Positions 53,078 to 64,000 of a DNA stretch of 64,000 nucleotides are shown here, one piece after another. A program made the translations under genes and the position numbers. How positions within the stretch are numbered: the stretch's first letter is position 1; each line of letters starts with the position of its first letter. Below the pieces are notes generated by a model that saw only the letters and a list, made by a program, of their open reading frames with translations, made no database searches and had not been told where the DNA came from. Source of the DNA: Trichosporon coremiiforme (Eukaryota > Basidiomycota > Tremellomycetes > Trichosporonales > Trichosporonaceae); NCBI GenBank assembly GCA_039545355.1, contig BCJJ01000014.1, forward strand, positions 437,914 to 501,913. The letters run 5' to 3'.

Positions 53078-54254
53078 CTATGCGCTGTACGCCTGGTCGA
53101 TGAGGTTCTGCCAGTTCCACTCCTCGGGGCGCTCGACAAAGTCCTTGAGGGTCTGACGGCGCGCAAGGCGGTTGTCCTTGTCGATGCTGACCTCGCTGGG
53201 CGGCTCGATCTCGGAGCAGAAGAAGCGCTGCAGTGCCATGGCGAGGAGCTGAGCCTCCTGCTGGCCGAGGAGGAATCCGGGGTTGCTCTTCGCCTCGGGC
53301 GGGCCGTTCGTCGAGTGCGCGGCGATCTCACCACGCATCAGCACCAGGTCGTGCGTCTTGCCAAAGTCGGGGTAGAAGGTGAGCGTGAGGTACGGCTGGG
53401 CCCACTCGCCCGCGACCTTGAACTCCTCGAGGGGCGTGAAGATGACGCTGGCAATCGGGGGAAGGGGCTCGTTGCCCTTCTTGTCGGCGGTCGGGGGCGA
53501 AGAAGGTGTCTGGTGGAACAGCCACTGCATGAAGAACATCTCCCAGCCCTCCTTGCCATCCTCTCCCTGGCGGGGAAGGGGAAGGACGAACTGCGGGTGC
53601 TCCTTGGCGACGGCGATCATGCTCTCATACGTCGACAACGGGAGACAGGCGGAGAGGTACGAGGGGGCAAGCGTCTTGTGCGTCGTGTGGTAAGCGTTCC
53701 AAATGCTAGCAATCTGCTCCTTCGTGTGAGGCGTCATGAGAAGCAGGGGCATGTTGATGATCGAGGCGAGGGGCTTGACTCCGGAGCGGTCGCCGGCGGC
53801 CTGCGCCTGACGCTGTCGCTCCTGAATGCGCTCCTCAAGGTTGGCAGCCTCGTCGGCAGCGTTCTGCTCAGCCTCGGCGGCGGAAGCCTGGCGCTGCTCC
53901 TCCGCGCGCTTAGCCTCCTCCTCGGCGTACTTCTTCGCCTTGAGCTTCGCCTGGATGCTGGGCGCCTGCACCTTCTCCTTCAGCTGGTCGAGGCTGCTGA
54001 GTCCCTCGCTTATGTCAGCTCAAGCTCTATATGGACAACACTCACGCCTTGACCTTGTTCTTCAGCTTGTCGCCGTACTTAGCCTCCATCTCTTTCCGGA
54101 GTTTCTCGACCCGTTCCCGGGGAGCGATGAGCTCCTCGATGTCCTCGGGCTTCTTGAGGTCGAATCTCGGCGCGGAAACCGACAGCGGCCGGAAGGCCGC
54201 CGTCTGAAGCGTCGGGAGCCTCCTGGGCAGTCGAGTTCCCAAAGTACGCAGCAT
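53078..54254 (-). CDS. ATP11: Mitochondrial F1-ATPase assembly chaperone Atp11/ATPAF1
   Basis: Chaperone that binds the beta subunit of F1 before assembly of the alpha3beta3 hexamer in the matrix. Two exons: 54046-54254, 53078-54008; 379 aa. The N-terminus is a mitochondrial presequence (MLRTLGTRLPRRLPTLQTAA). Then a Lys/Glu/Ala-rich helical region (~70-140) and the Atp11 fold: KPLASIINMPLLLMTPHTKE, FVLPLPRQGEDGKEGWEMFF, MQWLFHQTPS, SVIFTPLEEFKVAGEWAQPY, LTLTFYPDFGKTHDLVLMRG and a C-terminal LAMALQRFFCSE. The intron acceptor is AAG after CTGACATAAG. Divergent from the MED18-like gene with 168 bp between starts. Confidence 0.93.
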
Positions 54255-54422
54255 GGTGGACAGTCTGGAGCCAACTATGACATCGTCGCCACCTCGAGTA
54301 GAACACCGTAGACTTTTTGATTCCGTACCTCCACTTTCGTCGTGAGGTCAACCACTGGCAGGAACGGCGTCCAGATGGTGAGCAGGGCTCTGCATTGTTG
54401 ACAACTCGCACCTCCATCCACC
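54255..54422. promoter_or_regulatory. Shared divergent promoter ATP11 / MED18-like
   Basis: 168 bp between divergent start codons, no TATA. The shortest bidirectional promoter in the window. Confidence 0.5.
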
Positions 54423-55147
54423 ATGTCGAACCAGGCGCAGCTCGTGCCGAGTCTCTTTGCGCTGTTGCCGGCAGAGAATCTGGAGCTGTATGTGGCTCGC
54501 ATCAGTCTTCAGTGCCTTCACACCGAACCCTACCACATCCGAGACGACTTCTACGCCGCGACCAACCCCGTGATCCCGAATCAGACGCGAGTCCTGCGGC
54601 TACGAGCCCGGAGACAGAAGAAGCGCCGACCGGCTCCCCAGCCGCGATGGCCAGCTGTGGAGACGAGTGTTCCGCAGGAGACGTGGGAGTACTCGATGAC
54701 CTGGGTCAGTAACCCCCTGAACGGTCGCGAGTACCAGGACATGATGGTGCGAGCGCAGACTGGTCTTGAGACGATGGGACTGAGCTCCCGAGAGGAGATT
54801 GAGGAGTTTATCCAGACGATGGGATTCAAGTACGTCTAGCTATGGCCACCGTTCTCATAGCTAACAACAGGCACACGCACACGATCTCCAGGATGGGACA
54901 CCTGTTCCACATGCCGATTCCCGGCCATGCTTCCACTCTGCATCTCACGATCACGCGCGTCTTCGGGCCAGACGAGAAGCCGACAGCTCACTCGACAGAA
55001 CCCTTCCTCGTTCAGCTTCAGCCTGCCCGTCCGCTGAACCCCGTTGCCCAGCGTGGTGAGCTCAACTTCCAGGACGCCATGAAGGTGATGCAGGACTGCG
55101 CGAGCAGGATCGACGGCCTGCAGTGGGAGTCTGGTCGCCCACAATAG
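54423..55147 (+). CDS. MED18: Mediator subunit 18 (Srb5)-like protein
   Basis: Two exons: 54423-54829, 54871-55147; 227 aa. Features that suggest Med18: a short N-terminal segment, a central polar loop with basic run (RARRQKKRRP), the region ETMGLSSREEIEEFIQTMGF followed after the splice by KHTHTISRMGHLFHM, and a beta-strand-rich C-terminal half (STLHLTITRVF, FLVQLQPARPL). The family forms a beta-barrel in the Mediator head that contacts RNA polymerase II. The intron, 41 nt with CTAAC, joins MGFK to HTHT; unspliced it would end at 54839. Sequence similarity within Med18 is low, so the name is moderately certain. Confidence 0.65.
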
Positions 55148-55232
55148 ACTGCCGCTCGGTGGATATAATAGACGAGATCAGAAGTCATGAAATGCTATAT
55201 TGTGTTGTATATTCTACATAGTTATTTATGCT

Positions 55233-57475
55233 CTAGTCGAGCTCGATTGCGTCCTCCGCGCCCGCGCCCGTCCGCGTCTTCTTCGCCGGCACCTCCTCTC
55301 CCTCTGCGGCAGAGCGCTTACGCTTGATGGTCTGGCCCTCCGGAGCGGGTGACGGGAACTTCGACGGCGGGGCCGTGAGGACCGCGATGTCGTCCTCGTC
55401 CTCCGACTCGGCATCCTCCTTGACCTTCGGCGGTCGCTCCGGTATCGCGGGCGGCTGCTCCGGCAGAGCGTATTGTCCCTCCGCGTCCGGGCTCCTGGCG
55501 GTCAGTAATGGCAGACGAACAAAAGCTCACGGTTCCAGGATACAGAACTGGATTGGTCGGTACTTGTCATCCTCGTCGAGAACTGTGATGATCTTGCTCC
55601 GCTCCAGACCCAGCTCCGCCAGGGTTTTCTCAAAGTTGTCCTCAAAGTCAGGGTCAGCGAGGATGCGACCACCCTCGAGAATGCTGGCCTCGAGCTCATC
55701 GTCATCACCAGACAGCCCCGGTACCAGCCACTTCTTGACGACGTCATTGACGAACTCGCCCAGGGTGCACTTGTTGACGTCGACCTTGAACGGGATGTAG
55801 ATGTCGCGACAGACGGAGCAGTTGGGGTTAGGGCCTTCCGCAGTTTCGTTGCCGATGGGCTTGATTGGAATGGGGCCGAGGTAATGACGCTTGTAGACGG
55901 TGGACTCGTTGCGGACCAGCAGCTGCAGAGCCTGCATGACCACCATGCCCGCAATGACAGCGTTAGTCGTAGCAATCGCCGGAATGATATTACCGGCGAT
56001 CTCTGCGGGTCAGCTCACACTCTAGACCATGCAGCTTACCCTTGACCTGGAAGCGGGTGCGCGTGGGAATGCCATAAGCGATCGCACGCAAGTTGGCGAC
56101 AGCGAGAACGAAGTCTAGCGTGTCGTCGTCGTCCTTGTCGAACGAGAGAATGACGTCTGGGTGGGCGATGGCACGAGCTGCGAGGCGCTTGCAGCTGTCG
56201 ATGAACAGCTCCAGATTCTCCCTCAGCGAGAGCTCCTTCTGATCCTTCAGCTTTGCTGAGGAGGCAGCACCGTTAGTGGTGCTGGCCGCCGGGGCAGCCT
56301 GTGCGGGTGTGCGAGGCGGCGGCGCGACGAAAGTGCCCTCCATGATCCCATCGTAGTCCAAGGGTACCGGCTTAACGCGTTCCGGGACCTTCCACATGTC
56401 CTCCATGGCCAAAAGGCGGTTGATGTCGTCGTGGAAAACCTGAAGTCAGCAAAGATATTCCTCCAAGGAGCTTACCTTACGGAAGACTCGCAGCGGTCCA
56501 TCCGCTTCGCCGAGCAGGCGGCGCACCTCTCGGAACGCAGCCGCCTCCTTCTTCAGGTTCTCGATCTCCTCCGCTGTCACGGTCAGTGTTGTTGGGAGAC
56601 AACTAGCTCACCATTCTCGCCTTCCTCCTTAGCCTTGTCGAGCTCCGCTTCGTCCACAGCCTCGTCGTCCTCTCCAAAGAGCTTGCCAAAGAGGTAGCTC
56701 TTTCCCCACACAATACAGTGAATGGGCTCGCTCGGGGTAGAGCGGATGGTGCAGACCGGGAAGGACTTGGGAGCAGGCTTGTAGACGCAGTCGTAGCACT
56801 CGGTCTTGTCCTTCTCATCAGCATAAGACTCAGCTTCCAACCTACGTGAACAATGGGCGTAGCTTGTCCCAGGTATCCAGCGGTTCCAGACTCGACGAGA
56901 GGGACGTTGGCCGCCTGACACAACTTGTTGACGTGCCTCCTTGCGTCTGGCGTCAGCTACAGGACAGCACCTAGCTCCACTCACCCATGTTGTCGAGGGC
57001 GTTCATCACGAGACCGAATTTGGAGATCCACTCAATGTCATTCGACGCCTCCTTAACGTTGCCATGGCGGGCGTGGATCTCAATGCCGGAGGACGGGTTG
57101 AAGTGACGAGCCGTCGCCGCAGCAACGAGAGCCTTTGACTTGGAAATGTCCGGCTTGCGGAAGAGGAACTGGCGGTTGAGGTTCGACAGATCGATGGTGT
57201 CGAGGTCAATCTGATGAGTTAGCAACACGAGCAGACATCGTCGTGCCAAGATACTGTCGCGGTACAACGATACGTACAATCTCAATGTTGCTGAATCCGA
57301 CTAGAACAAGGTTCTTCACTGAAGATTGTCAGCTTCACAGATTGCGTGCCTCTAGCTGCCACTCACGCAGCTCGCAACCAATTCCTCCAGCGCCAACGAC
57401 CAGGATCGGAGTGGTGCGGACCTTCTTGAAGAGCTCCGGACCGAGCAGAGCCTCGGTGTGCGATAAGCGTCCCAT
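55233..57475 (-). CDS. UBA2: SUMO-activating enzyme catalytic subunit Uba2
   Basis: E1 subunit that forms the SUMO thioester, with Aos1, in the nucleus. Nine exons: 57367-57475, 57278-57318, 56985-57210, 56846-56946, 56612-56810, 56476-56573, 56040-56439, 55531-56002, 55233-55494; 635 aa. Adenylation site GAGGIGCEL, then [11 protein letters not shown] and [20 protein letters not shown]. Zinc cysteines are in TECYDC and NCSVC. Catalytic Cys at about residue 179 in [21 protein letters not shown]-like [14 protein letters not shown] equivalent is [19 protein letters not shown]. The C-terminus has a bipartite NLS ([18 protein letters not shown]) and an acidic SIM-like DDIAVLT. The acceptor of exon 5 could also be three bases upstream (adds one Lys). 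Divergent from BRF1. Confidence 0.95.
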
Positions 57476-58073
57476 TGTAATGGAAGTGGATGGCAAGGGA
57501 CGTGGGGTGATGATGGGAGCGCAACCAGCTCCTCCCTTTTGGTGAATGAGTAATGTGGAGGACGCGAGACGGTGAAGTAATCGGGCTCGAAGATCAACAA
57601 GTTACCATGCCCCGATCGCGTGGGCTGTCACTTGCTCTAATGTTCGGCGCGTTCCTAATTGAAGGTGGAGGCGGGAGTATTCGCACTCCAATAATCGACG
57701 CCCCCACGCGTTGTTCAAATGACAACAAAGGACTTGAATGAAGAATACAGGAGCGGAGCTAAATCTTTCAAGGGATGGGCGTTCGACTCTCCTCGCCGCC
57801 ACCGGCCAGCGCCCGAGATTTCGCACCGTTTTCTCTCCTCCGTCCTTCGCTCAGCTCACCTGCCTCCCATTATCTCGTCCCATCTATCTCTGGCAACTCT
57901 CCTGATATCCGACCTCTATCTTATCGCCTCGACCTGGAAACAATTCAGCAAAGAAAGTTGTGCCCAGAGTTGGTTGTCAACATCAATCGGTCAAGCGACA
58001 CCTCTCAGCTCCTCGTCGTCACGCGAAAGTCTTCCTCCACCCTCCCGGACATCCCTGCTTAACCACCATCACC
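57476..58073. promoter_or_regulatory. Shared divergent promoter UBA2 / BRF1
   Basis: 598 bp between divergent starts; the BRF1-proximal 300 bp are pyrimidine-rich. No gene. Confidence 0.45.
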
Positions 58074-60308
58074 ATGGCAGTTGTACGTGTTGCCAGCCAC
58101 CGGCTCACCTGTCCCTTTTGCTGACACATTTTTTGCAGAAGATCTGCCCGGGATGCAAGTCTAAGAACCTGCAGACGGACTACTCGGCTGGAAATGTAGT
58201 GTGAGTTCGTCGTTGCCGTACGAGTCGCCCGCGACGTCCCTGGCCCCCTCACGCGCACCCGTGCTGACCGCCCCAGATGTCAGGACTGCGGTATCGAAGT
58301 CGAGCAGGGTATCCTCGTCTCTGAGATCGGTTTCAGCGAAGGCGCCGGCGGTAGAGTCCATGTGCAGGGAACGTTCGTCTCGCACAACAGTAGTGAGTAT
58401 AACTAACGTCTCGTTCTTGCGTAGCTGACAGTCCCTAGCCGGTATCAACAGTAACCGCGGAGTCTCGTCGGAGAACATCAAGGAGGAGGGGCGCAAGCGG
58501 ATCCAGCTGATCTGCAACCAGATGGGTATTGCCCCGTCTGTGCAACGTGGTGCGCAACGCTTCTACTCGCTTGCCGTCGACAACAAGTTCAACCGCGGAC
58601 GACGGACAGACTTTGTTGTCGCGTCGTGTATCTACCTGTACAGCAGGTTCGAGAAGGATGCGTTGATGCTGATCGACTTCTCAGAGCGTCTACAGGTGAG
58701 CTGCTTCGTCCAGCCAGGTAGCTGACTTCCCAGATTAATGTGTACGAGCTCGGCGCGACGTATCTGAAACTGCGAAGCTGCCTGAACCTCGACCAGATCC
58801 TGCCCGAGATCGACCCAGCCGTCTACAACATTCGATTCGCAAACCGCCTTGACTTTGGAGCTGCCTCAACGACCGTTGCGCGCGATGCGTCCAGGCTAAT
58901 CAAGCGCTTCAAAGCGGACTGGATGACGGCCGGTCGCCGACCAGCGGGTATCTGTGGCGCGTGTCTCGTGATCGCCGCGCGCATGAGCGACTTCCTGCGT
59001 ACGCCAGAGGAGGTCGCACAGGTCGTGAAAGTGTCCCCCTTGACGATCAAGAAGCGTTTGGTCGAATTCGCGGGCACGGCGGCGGCGAACAAGACGGTCG
59101 AGGAGTGGCGCGCACTCACGGACGCAGACCTCGAGGCGGAGAACGCCGACGAGCTGCCCCCCATCATGAAGAAGCAGCTGGCCAAGATGGCCGCGCAGAA
59201 GGTGAAGCGGGAACGGAGCGAGACTGCCGACGCCGAGTCGCGCGCGTCTACCCCTTCCTCGCCTCGCAAACGCGCCAAGCTGTCTCAAGCGTCAGACGAC
59301 ACGACAAACGCGATTCAGGCCGTCGCCAAGGGCGTCGATATCGAGAACGCTGGCGATGACGAGGCGGACGAGGGCATGGAGCCCCTCGCCAAGGAGGACT
59401 ATGTTAAGGACATCCAGGACGCGGGCGACAATACGGAGGAGGCCATCGCGGACCGAAAACGCGAGCGCAGGATGTTGATGGCGTCGCTGAAGGAGGCGGA
59501 CGGCGAGGAGGCCGACGAGGAGGAGCTGCAGGAGATGGCCGTCGACGAGGCGGCCGGGCAGGACTCGAAGGAGGACGAGACTGGCGAGGGATCAGTGCTT
59601 GCCGAGGTCGCACCGGCGTTCAACCCTCTTAAAGATCTGCCCGCGCCGCCCGACCTCAAGGACAAGGAGGCGCTCTACGCCTACTGCGAGAAGTACATCT
59701 TCACGTCGGAGGACCTGTTATACGCGGGCAACACTGCGGCGCTGCGGCAAAAGATTGACGCGTGGGTCAAGGGCCGCGACCCGACCGAGGTCGTGAACGA
59801 GATGCGCCGCGTGGTGTGGGCGCGCAACGAGCGCGAGTGGTTCGCCAAGCACCACAGGGAGGAGGAGTTTGACGACCTCGACGACAACGAGCTCGACATG
59901 TACTGGGTGATGAGCGAGGACGAGCGGCAGACGCGCGCGCGCATGTGGCTCTCGCACAACAGCAAGTGGCTCGAGGAGGACAAGGAGCGCCAGGAGCGCA
60001 AGGCCGAGTACAACCGGCAGCACGGGATCGACCCAAACAAGCCCCAGCCGAAGAAGAAGAAGCGCAAGTCTAACGCCGAGAAGCAGAAGGGGCCCTATGT
60101 CTCGACGCACGCGGCGATGGAGGCGTTTGCGACGCAGAAAAAGTTCTCGACCCGTATCAACCAGGAGGTTCTCAAGCGTATTTCCCAGGGCGAGGGTTTA
60201 CAGCGCATGGACGACGACGACTACGACGAGGACGACAAGGAGGACGACGAAAAGGACGACGAAAAGTACGACGAGAAAGAGGACGACTTGTACGGATACG
60301 TCTCATAG
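58074..60308 (+). CDS. BRF1: TFIIIB subunit Brf1
   Basis: RNA polymerase III initiation factor, TFIIB-related, bridging TBP and Pol III at tRNA and 5S genes. Five exons: 58074-58082 (9 nt), 58139-58200, 58277-58392, 58439-58695, 58734-60308; 672 aa. N-terminal zinc ribbon CPGCKSKNLQTDYSAGNVVC plus CQDCG; two cyclin folds follow (GVSSENIKEEGRKRIQLICN ... YLYSRFEKDALMLIDFSERL; INVYELGATYLKLRSCLN ... RRPAGICGACLVIAARMSDF). Then an acidic linker and the Brf1-specific TBP-binding part (ELDMYWVMSEDERQTRARMW, KKKKRKSN). The extreme C-terminus is a Lys/Asp-rich acidic tail. Exon 1 encodes only MAV; the acceptor TTTTTTGCAG is preceded by CTGAC. Confidence 0.94.
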
Positions 60309-61197
60309 TACCCTGCTGCGCTGGTTCCGACTGCTCTTTCCTGGCCATCCGTGTACAGTTTTCATCGCCACCACCTGTGTTTATCATTTGCATGTACAGA
60401 TTAATCTATCATTCCCTCCGCAATGAACATTACATGTTGCGCGTCTCATGTCCCCGCGTCGCACGTCAGTGTCATCGATCAGTATCGCGATCGTCACGTC
60501 CTCAAGTCCCGCATGGCTGGCATTGTCAGTAAACAAGGGATGCAGATTGCAACAACTTGCCCATCCTGGCAATTCTGCAATGTGCCTCCTCGAAAGTGTC
60601 AGATCCTGTGTACCAATAACTCTAAACACACCGTGTACGTATTCCCCCACGCTGCCGTTCCTGACGTGCTTCCCCCTTTGGCAAGCACGCGTGGACACGT
60701 CCATGCCAGCAAACGCGTTTCAGTTCACTGGGTCCCAAACTTCTGCGACCTTTAAGCCGCGCCGAGCCTTCGACTTTTCTTGCTCTTACCCGAGAAGATG
60801 AAGATCATTGAACGGAAACACACGATGCATCCTTTTGCTCGCTCTCTCCAAGTGACATAGCTCAATCATACGTTATGTGCATTTCGACCAGCTCGCTGGG
60901 TAGTCATAGAGGTAAAAAGTTAAAGAAGGTCGTTAAGCGCGAGTGGGTTGGTCGCAGAAGACCCAGGGTATACTTATATATAAAAGACGGCGACGGTAGC
61001 CTGCCAGTCCCCATGCTCAACGGCGGAGGACGCCACGCTGGACAAAGATAATAGGTAAAAGGGAAAGAGTTGATATCAGAGTGAGAGAGTGAGAGGAAAG
61101 AGCAAACGAGACAGCCGAATCACCTTCGGCCCATTATGTCCGACTACCGGGAGTGTACGAGAATGGAGGAGTCTACATGGCTTTAACAGTGTTGAGC
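60309..61197. other. Intergenic, convergent BRF1 / CDC3 3' ends
   Basis: 889 bp, no gene supported. It holds both 3' flanks; 60960-61000 is AT-rich (tatacttatatataaaag), which may include polyadenylation signals on the minus strand. Confidence 0.45.
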
Positions 61198-62953
61198 CTA
61201 CTTGCCCAGACCGAAGCGCTTTTTGGTGCCCTTCTCGGGCGTGAGTGGGCGGCCGCTCTCGAGACGCCTCTTCTTGTCCTCGAGCTCGAGACGCTGCTTC
61301 TCGAGAGCCTCCTTCATCTCGCGGTGACGAGCGTAGAGCTCCTCCTCCGACTGCTTGAGCTTCTGCTCCTTCTCCTGGACCTTCTGCTGGAAGACCATCT
61401 TCATCTCCGCCTCCATCTTGGCGAGCTTGGCCTCGTGCATGGCGCGCTCCTCGGCCTGCTTGGCCGCCGGGTTGGTCTCCTTGAAGACCGACTCGTCCTG
61501 CGTAACACCCATAGCGTGGAGCTTCTCGGAACGGTAGTTCTCGTAGAGAACGTCGTTCGTGTGCTCGCGGAGCTCCTCCATGTGCGTGCGGACGAGCATC
61601 TGGCGGAGCTTGACAAAGTCGCAGTGGGTCTCGTTGTCGACCTCGATGACACCCCAAGGGTACGAACGACCGCGGACGCTGCGTCCGTCGGGAGCCTGGA
61701 CAACCTGGTCGGAGCCGACAACAGCGAAGGGAATCTTGCTGATGATCTCCTGGTTCTCCTGCTGAGTCTCCTCATCATCGCGCTCGTACTGAGGGGGCTC
61801 GAAGATGCGGATACCGTGGTGGTGAATGTCAGACAGCACCCTCCGCTTGAAAAGCTCGACCTCTTCCTCGGTAAGGGTGTCGGCCTTGGCAATGACAGGG
61901 ATCAGGTTGACCTTGGTGTGCAAGCGCTTCATGAACTCGATGTCGATGGGCTTAAGGCTGTGGCGAGTCAGTGCCTGCTTTGGACTTAGGAAGGCCCGAA
62001 AGACACTTACGCGTGACCAGTGGGCTGAATGAAGTAGATGCAGGCGTGGATACGGTTGTCGGTCATCTTGAGACGGTTGACGCGGTTCTCCTGCTCGAGG
62101 TAGGCGTCATAACGGGCCTCGATGTTGTCGACGATGGGCTTCCAGCTGTATGTCAGTATGCTGCTGCTGTCATGCACATTTGTTATGACGCACCACTCAT
62201 CGTTGTTAACGAAGTCACCGAAGCCAGGAGTGTCGACGACAGTGAGCTTAAGACGGACGCCGTTCTCCTCGATCTCTGTGTTACGGTCAGTACGTGTGTG
62301 GGTTGGGTGTGCGCGTGTCAGGCCCTAACTCCCGTCCGCGTTCCGCACTCACCAGCGCTGATGGACTCGATGCTGACGGTCTTGCCACGGTCTGTTCCGG
62401 GCTCGGGGATCACCTTGGGCTGGTAGAGCTTGGTCTCGAAAAGAGTGTTGATGAGCGTCGACTTGCCGAGACCAGACTCGCCTGCGCGCACTGTCAGCAC
62501 AGACCTTTTACCACTATGGGCCACGCGGGGTCCGTCCGCGCCGTTTGACTTACCGACAACCATGGCAACGAACTGGAATCCTCGACTGCATTAGTGGTTA
62601 GCCTGCTGTGTGCGGACGACGATCATTGCGATGAACAGCGTGGGGACATGAGATGTGCCCTTCTTTGCACATGGTGCCATTGCTGTGTCTGCGATTCGAG
62701 CTTAAAAAGGTACGTACCGGACACTGCGACGGTGGACCTGGTTGGGGAGGTTGGAGAAACCGACCCAAGAGCTTAAGGTCTTGCGGACGACGACGGGGGT
62801 GGGGGTGCCGTTGGTGGAGATGTCGGCGCCGGCAGAGCCGTTGCCGTTGAGGTAGGCGGCCTCATGGGGGGCGGGGGAAGGCTCGGCGGAGGGAACGTCG
62901 ACGGGCTCCGGGGTAGCACCGTTGGTGGGCTCGTAACCGTACTGCTCGGCCAT
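61198..62953 (-). CDS. CDC3: Septin Cdc3
   Basis: GTP-binding filament subunit at the bud neck and septum. Six exons: 62718-62953, 62554-62585, 62353-62481, 62194-62275, 62011-62145, 61198-61957; 457 aa. A ~55-residue Pro/Gly/Ala-rich N-terminus precedes [21 protein letters not shown]1 [10 protein letters not shown]3 DTPGFGD, G4 AKAD are intact, and the septin unique element follows ([40 protein letters not shown]). Residues ~370-440 form a Glu/Lys/Gln-rich coiled coil. The sequence [20 protein letters not shown] and [14 protein letters not shown] match the Cdc3/AspB class rather than Cdc10, Cdc11 or Cdc12. A GTGCGT donor in exon 4 is less common. Confidence 0.95.
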
Positions 62954-64000
62954 TTCAATGACTGGCAGTTTGGGGGGGTGGATGGATGAAAGAGAGACTT
63001 GAGAGGGAGTGGAGGAGGATTAGGAGGAGGGTGTCGTTGGAAAGTCGATGGGGTGGAAGAGATGATTGGAGTTGGAGGGTTGGACGATGGAGGCAGACGC
63101 GGTAGCGAAGGAAGGTGGAAGGGAGGAAGGGTGCGCGCGGTGCAGCGAGCGTGCGTGAGGGTGAGGAGCGCGGAGGACAGGAGAAATGGCCTATGGATGT
63201 GCTGGCACACTGGCAAGGTCTAGGTACTAGGGAGACACTCCCTAGGCGCAGGACATGCACCATCACTCCTCTGGCCCGCGGGACACTCAGGGTCAAGGGC
63301 CCCGTCCCACACGCTTTGACCGGGTCCTGGATGGACGCCAGACGCCAGACGCCAGACGCGACCTGCGACCGCCTGCGACCGCCAGCATGGCCACTATGGG
63401 CCGCGGGACCTAATTTCGCCTTGTCCAGCAACCTGTGGTATCAGGTATCAGGTCTCGCGATCAGGTGTCGTCCCAGCCGCCCCGCCCCTCACCGGCCACA
63501 CCGGCTCTGTGCCGCGACGTGAAGCGAGCGAGAGCGCGCGTACGTTCCGTTCACTCAGACGTGCGGACGTGTAAATCGTGCCGACCGCAACTGCACCCGT
63601 CTGCATCTACCTGTGATGCCGACATTGCTTGCTGCGTGATCCCCTTGCATTGGTTCCCACAGTAACCGATGCATCACCTTCCACCCGCACCTTAACGCAC
63701 CGTTCTCATGCTACCACGCACTTCCCAGCACACATGCACCTTGACGGCATCCCCTGCTGGCTCGTGCTGTTGTCCATTGCCCAGGCATTGCAGCGCGGCT
63801 GAGTGGAGTTAGGAGAATCTAAGCTTGAGGAGACCAATCATCCGACTTGTGTGCCACATCCTGATTAGCGCCGGAGAATGCCACGCGAGAACCACGCCCT
63901 CCACCATCACTCACACCCGACCAAGATATTACGATGTTGTTAGTGAAGTCGGGCACCAAGCAGGAAGGAAGGCATACATCCCTTGATCACGAGACGACCA
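62954..64000. other. CDC3 promoter and unannotated window end
   Basis: 1.05 kb without a gene. 62960-63180 is purine-rich on the plus strand, i.e. a pyrimidine-rich CDC3 leader. Near 63330-63385 are short tandem repeats, four acgccag-type units and then tgcgaccgcc repeats. Nothing else supported up to the edge. Confidence 0.45.

Noticed and set aside
53078..54254. Tim44-like import protein (basic helical N-terminal part suggested it)
   Set aside because: The C-terminal blocks (FTPLEEFKVAGEWAQPYLTL, LVLMRGEI) are those of Atp11, not of Tim44.

Overview
The window is nuclear DNA from a fungus, most likely a basidiomycete yeast of the Tremellomycetes (Cryptococcus/Trichosporonales relatives). 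The reasons are compact intron-rich genes, introns mostly of 32-60 nt, GT(A/G)AGT donors, a near-invariant CTGAC or CTAAC branch motif a few bases before the acceptor AG, GC-rich coding sequence, and fungus-specific proteins (Sho1, Pkc1 with HR1-C2-C1-kinase order, Wss1, Dga1, Npr3). Gene models were built by hand from splice signals and reading frame. Every multi-exon model given as complete sums to a whole number of codons, but none has transcript support.

Layout. 1-3319 (-): PRP22 splicing helicase, 3' end outside the window. 3543-5566 (-): ILV3, divergent from COG8 (5961-8765 +). 9477-10651 (-): osmosensor SHO1, divergent from ATG14 (11814-13126 +). 13.4-17.1 kb: tRNA-Gln(CTG), a secreted Cys-containing orphan, tRNA-Ser(CGA) with intron, a tRNA-Val(AAC)-like gene with an abnormal T arm, and a 120-aa orphan. 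17.5-24.8 kb: two long disordered proteins on the minus strand, one with an internal duplication and PPxY motifs, one resembling Byr4/Bfa1-type cytokinesis regulators. 24.8-28.6 kb: gene-poor. 28.6-31.6 kb: a CPVSG-repeat ankyrin protein (-) divergent from the WSS1 protease (+, 15 exons). 32.7-39.7 kb (+): PKC1 and NPR3. 39.9-43.2 kb (-): TAD2 and DGA1. 45.1-46.9 kb (-): purine-cytosine permease. 48.5-52.7 kb (-): a large protein with a chromodomain-like N-terminus. 53.1-55.1 kb: ATP11 (-) divergent from a MED18-like gene (+). 55.2-60.3 kb: UBA2 (-) divergent from BRF1 (+). 61.2-63.0 kb (-): septin CDC3.

There are no operons, phage, CRISPR arrays or clear transposons. Neighbours are linked only by shared divergent promoters (ILV3/COG8, SHO1/ATG14, ankyrin/WSS1, ATP11/MED18, UBA2/BRF1). 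Themes are nutrient and stress signalling (SHO1, PKC1, NPR3, ATG14), SUMO biology (UBA2 and the SUMO-pathway protease WSS1), RNA processing and transcription (PRP22, TAD2, BRF1, MED18) and cytokinesis (CDC3, the Byr4-like protein). The most unusual signals are introns hugging both ends of coding sequences, several coding microexons (15, 15 and 21 nt; one splits the WSS1 HExxH motif), the chromodomain-like protein, the duplicated-module PPxY protein, the CPVSG-ankyrin protein and the shortened T loop of the tRNA-Val-like gene.
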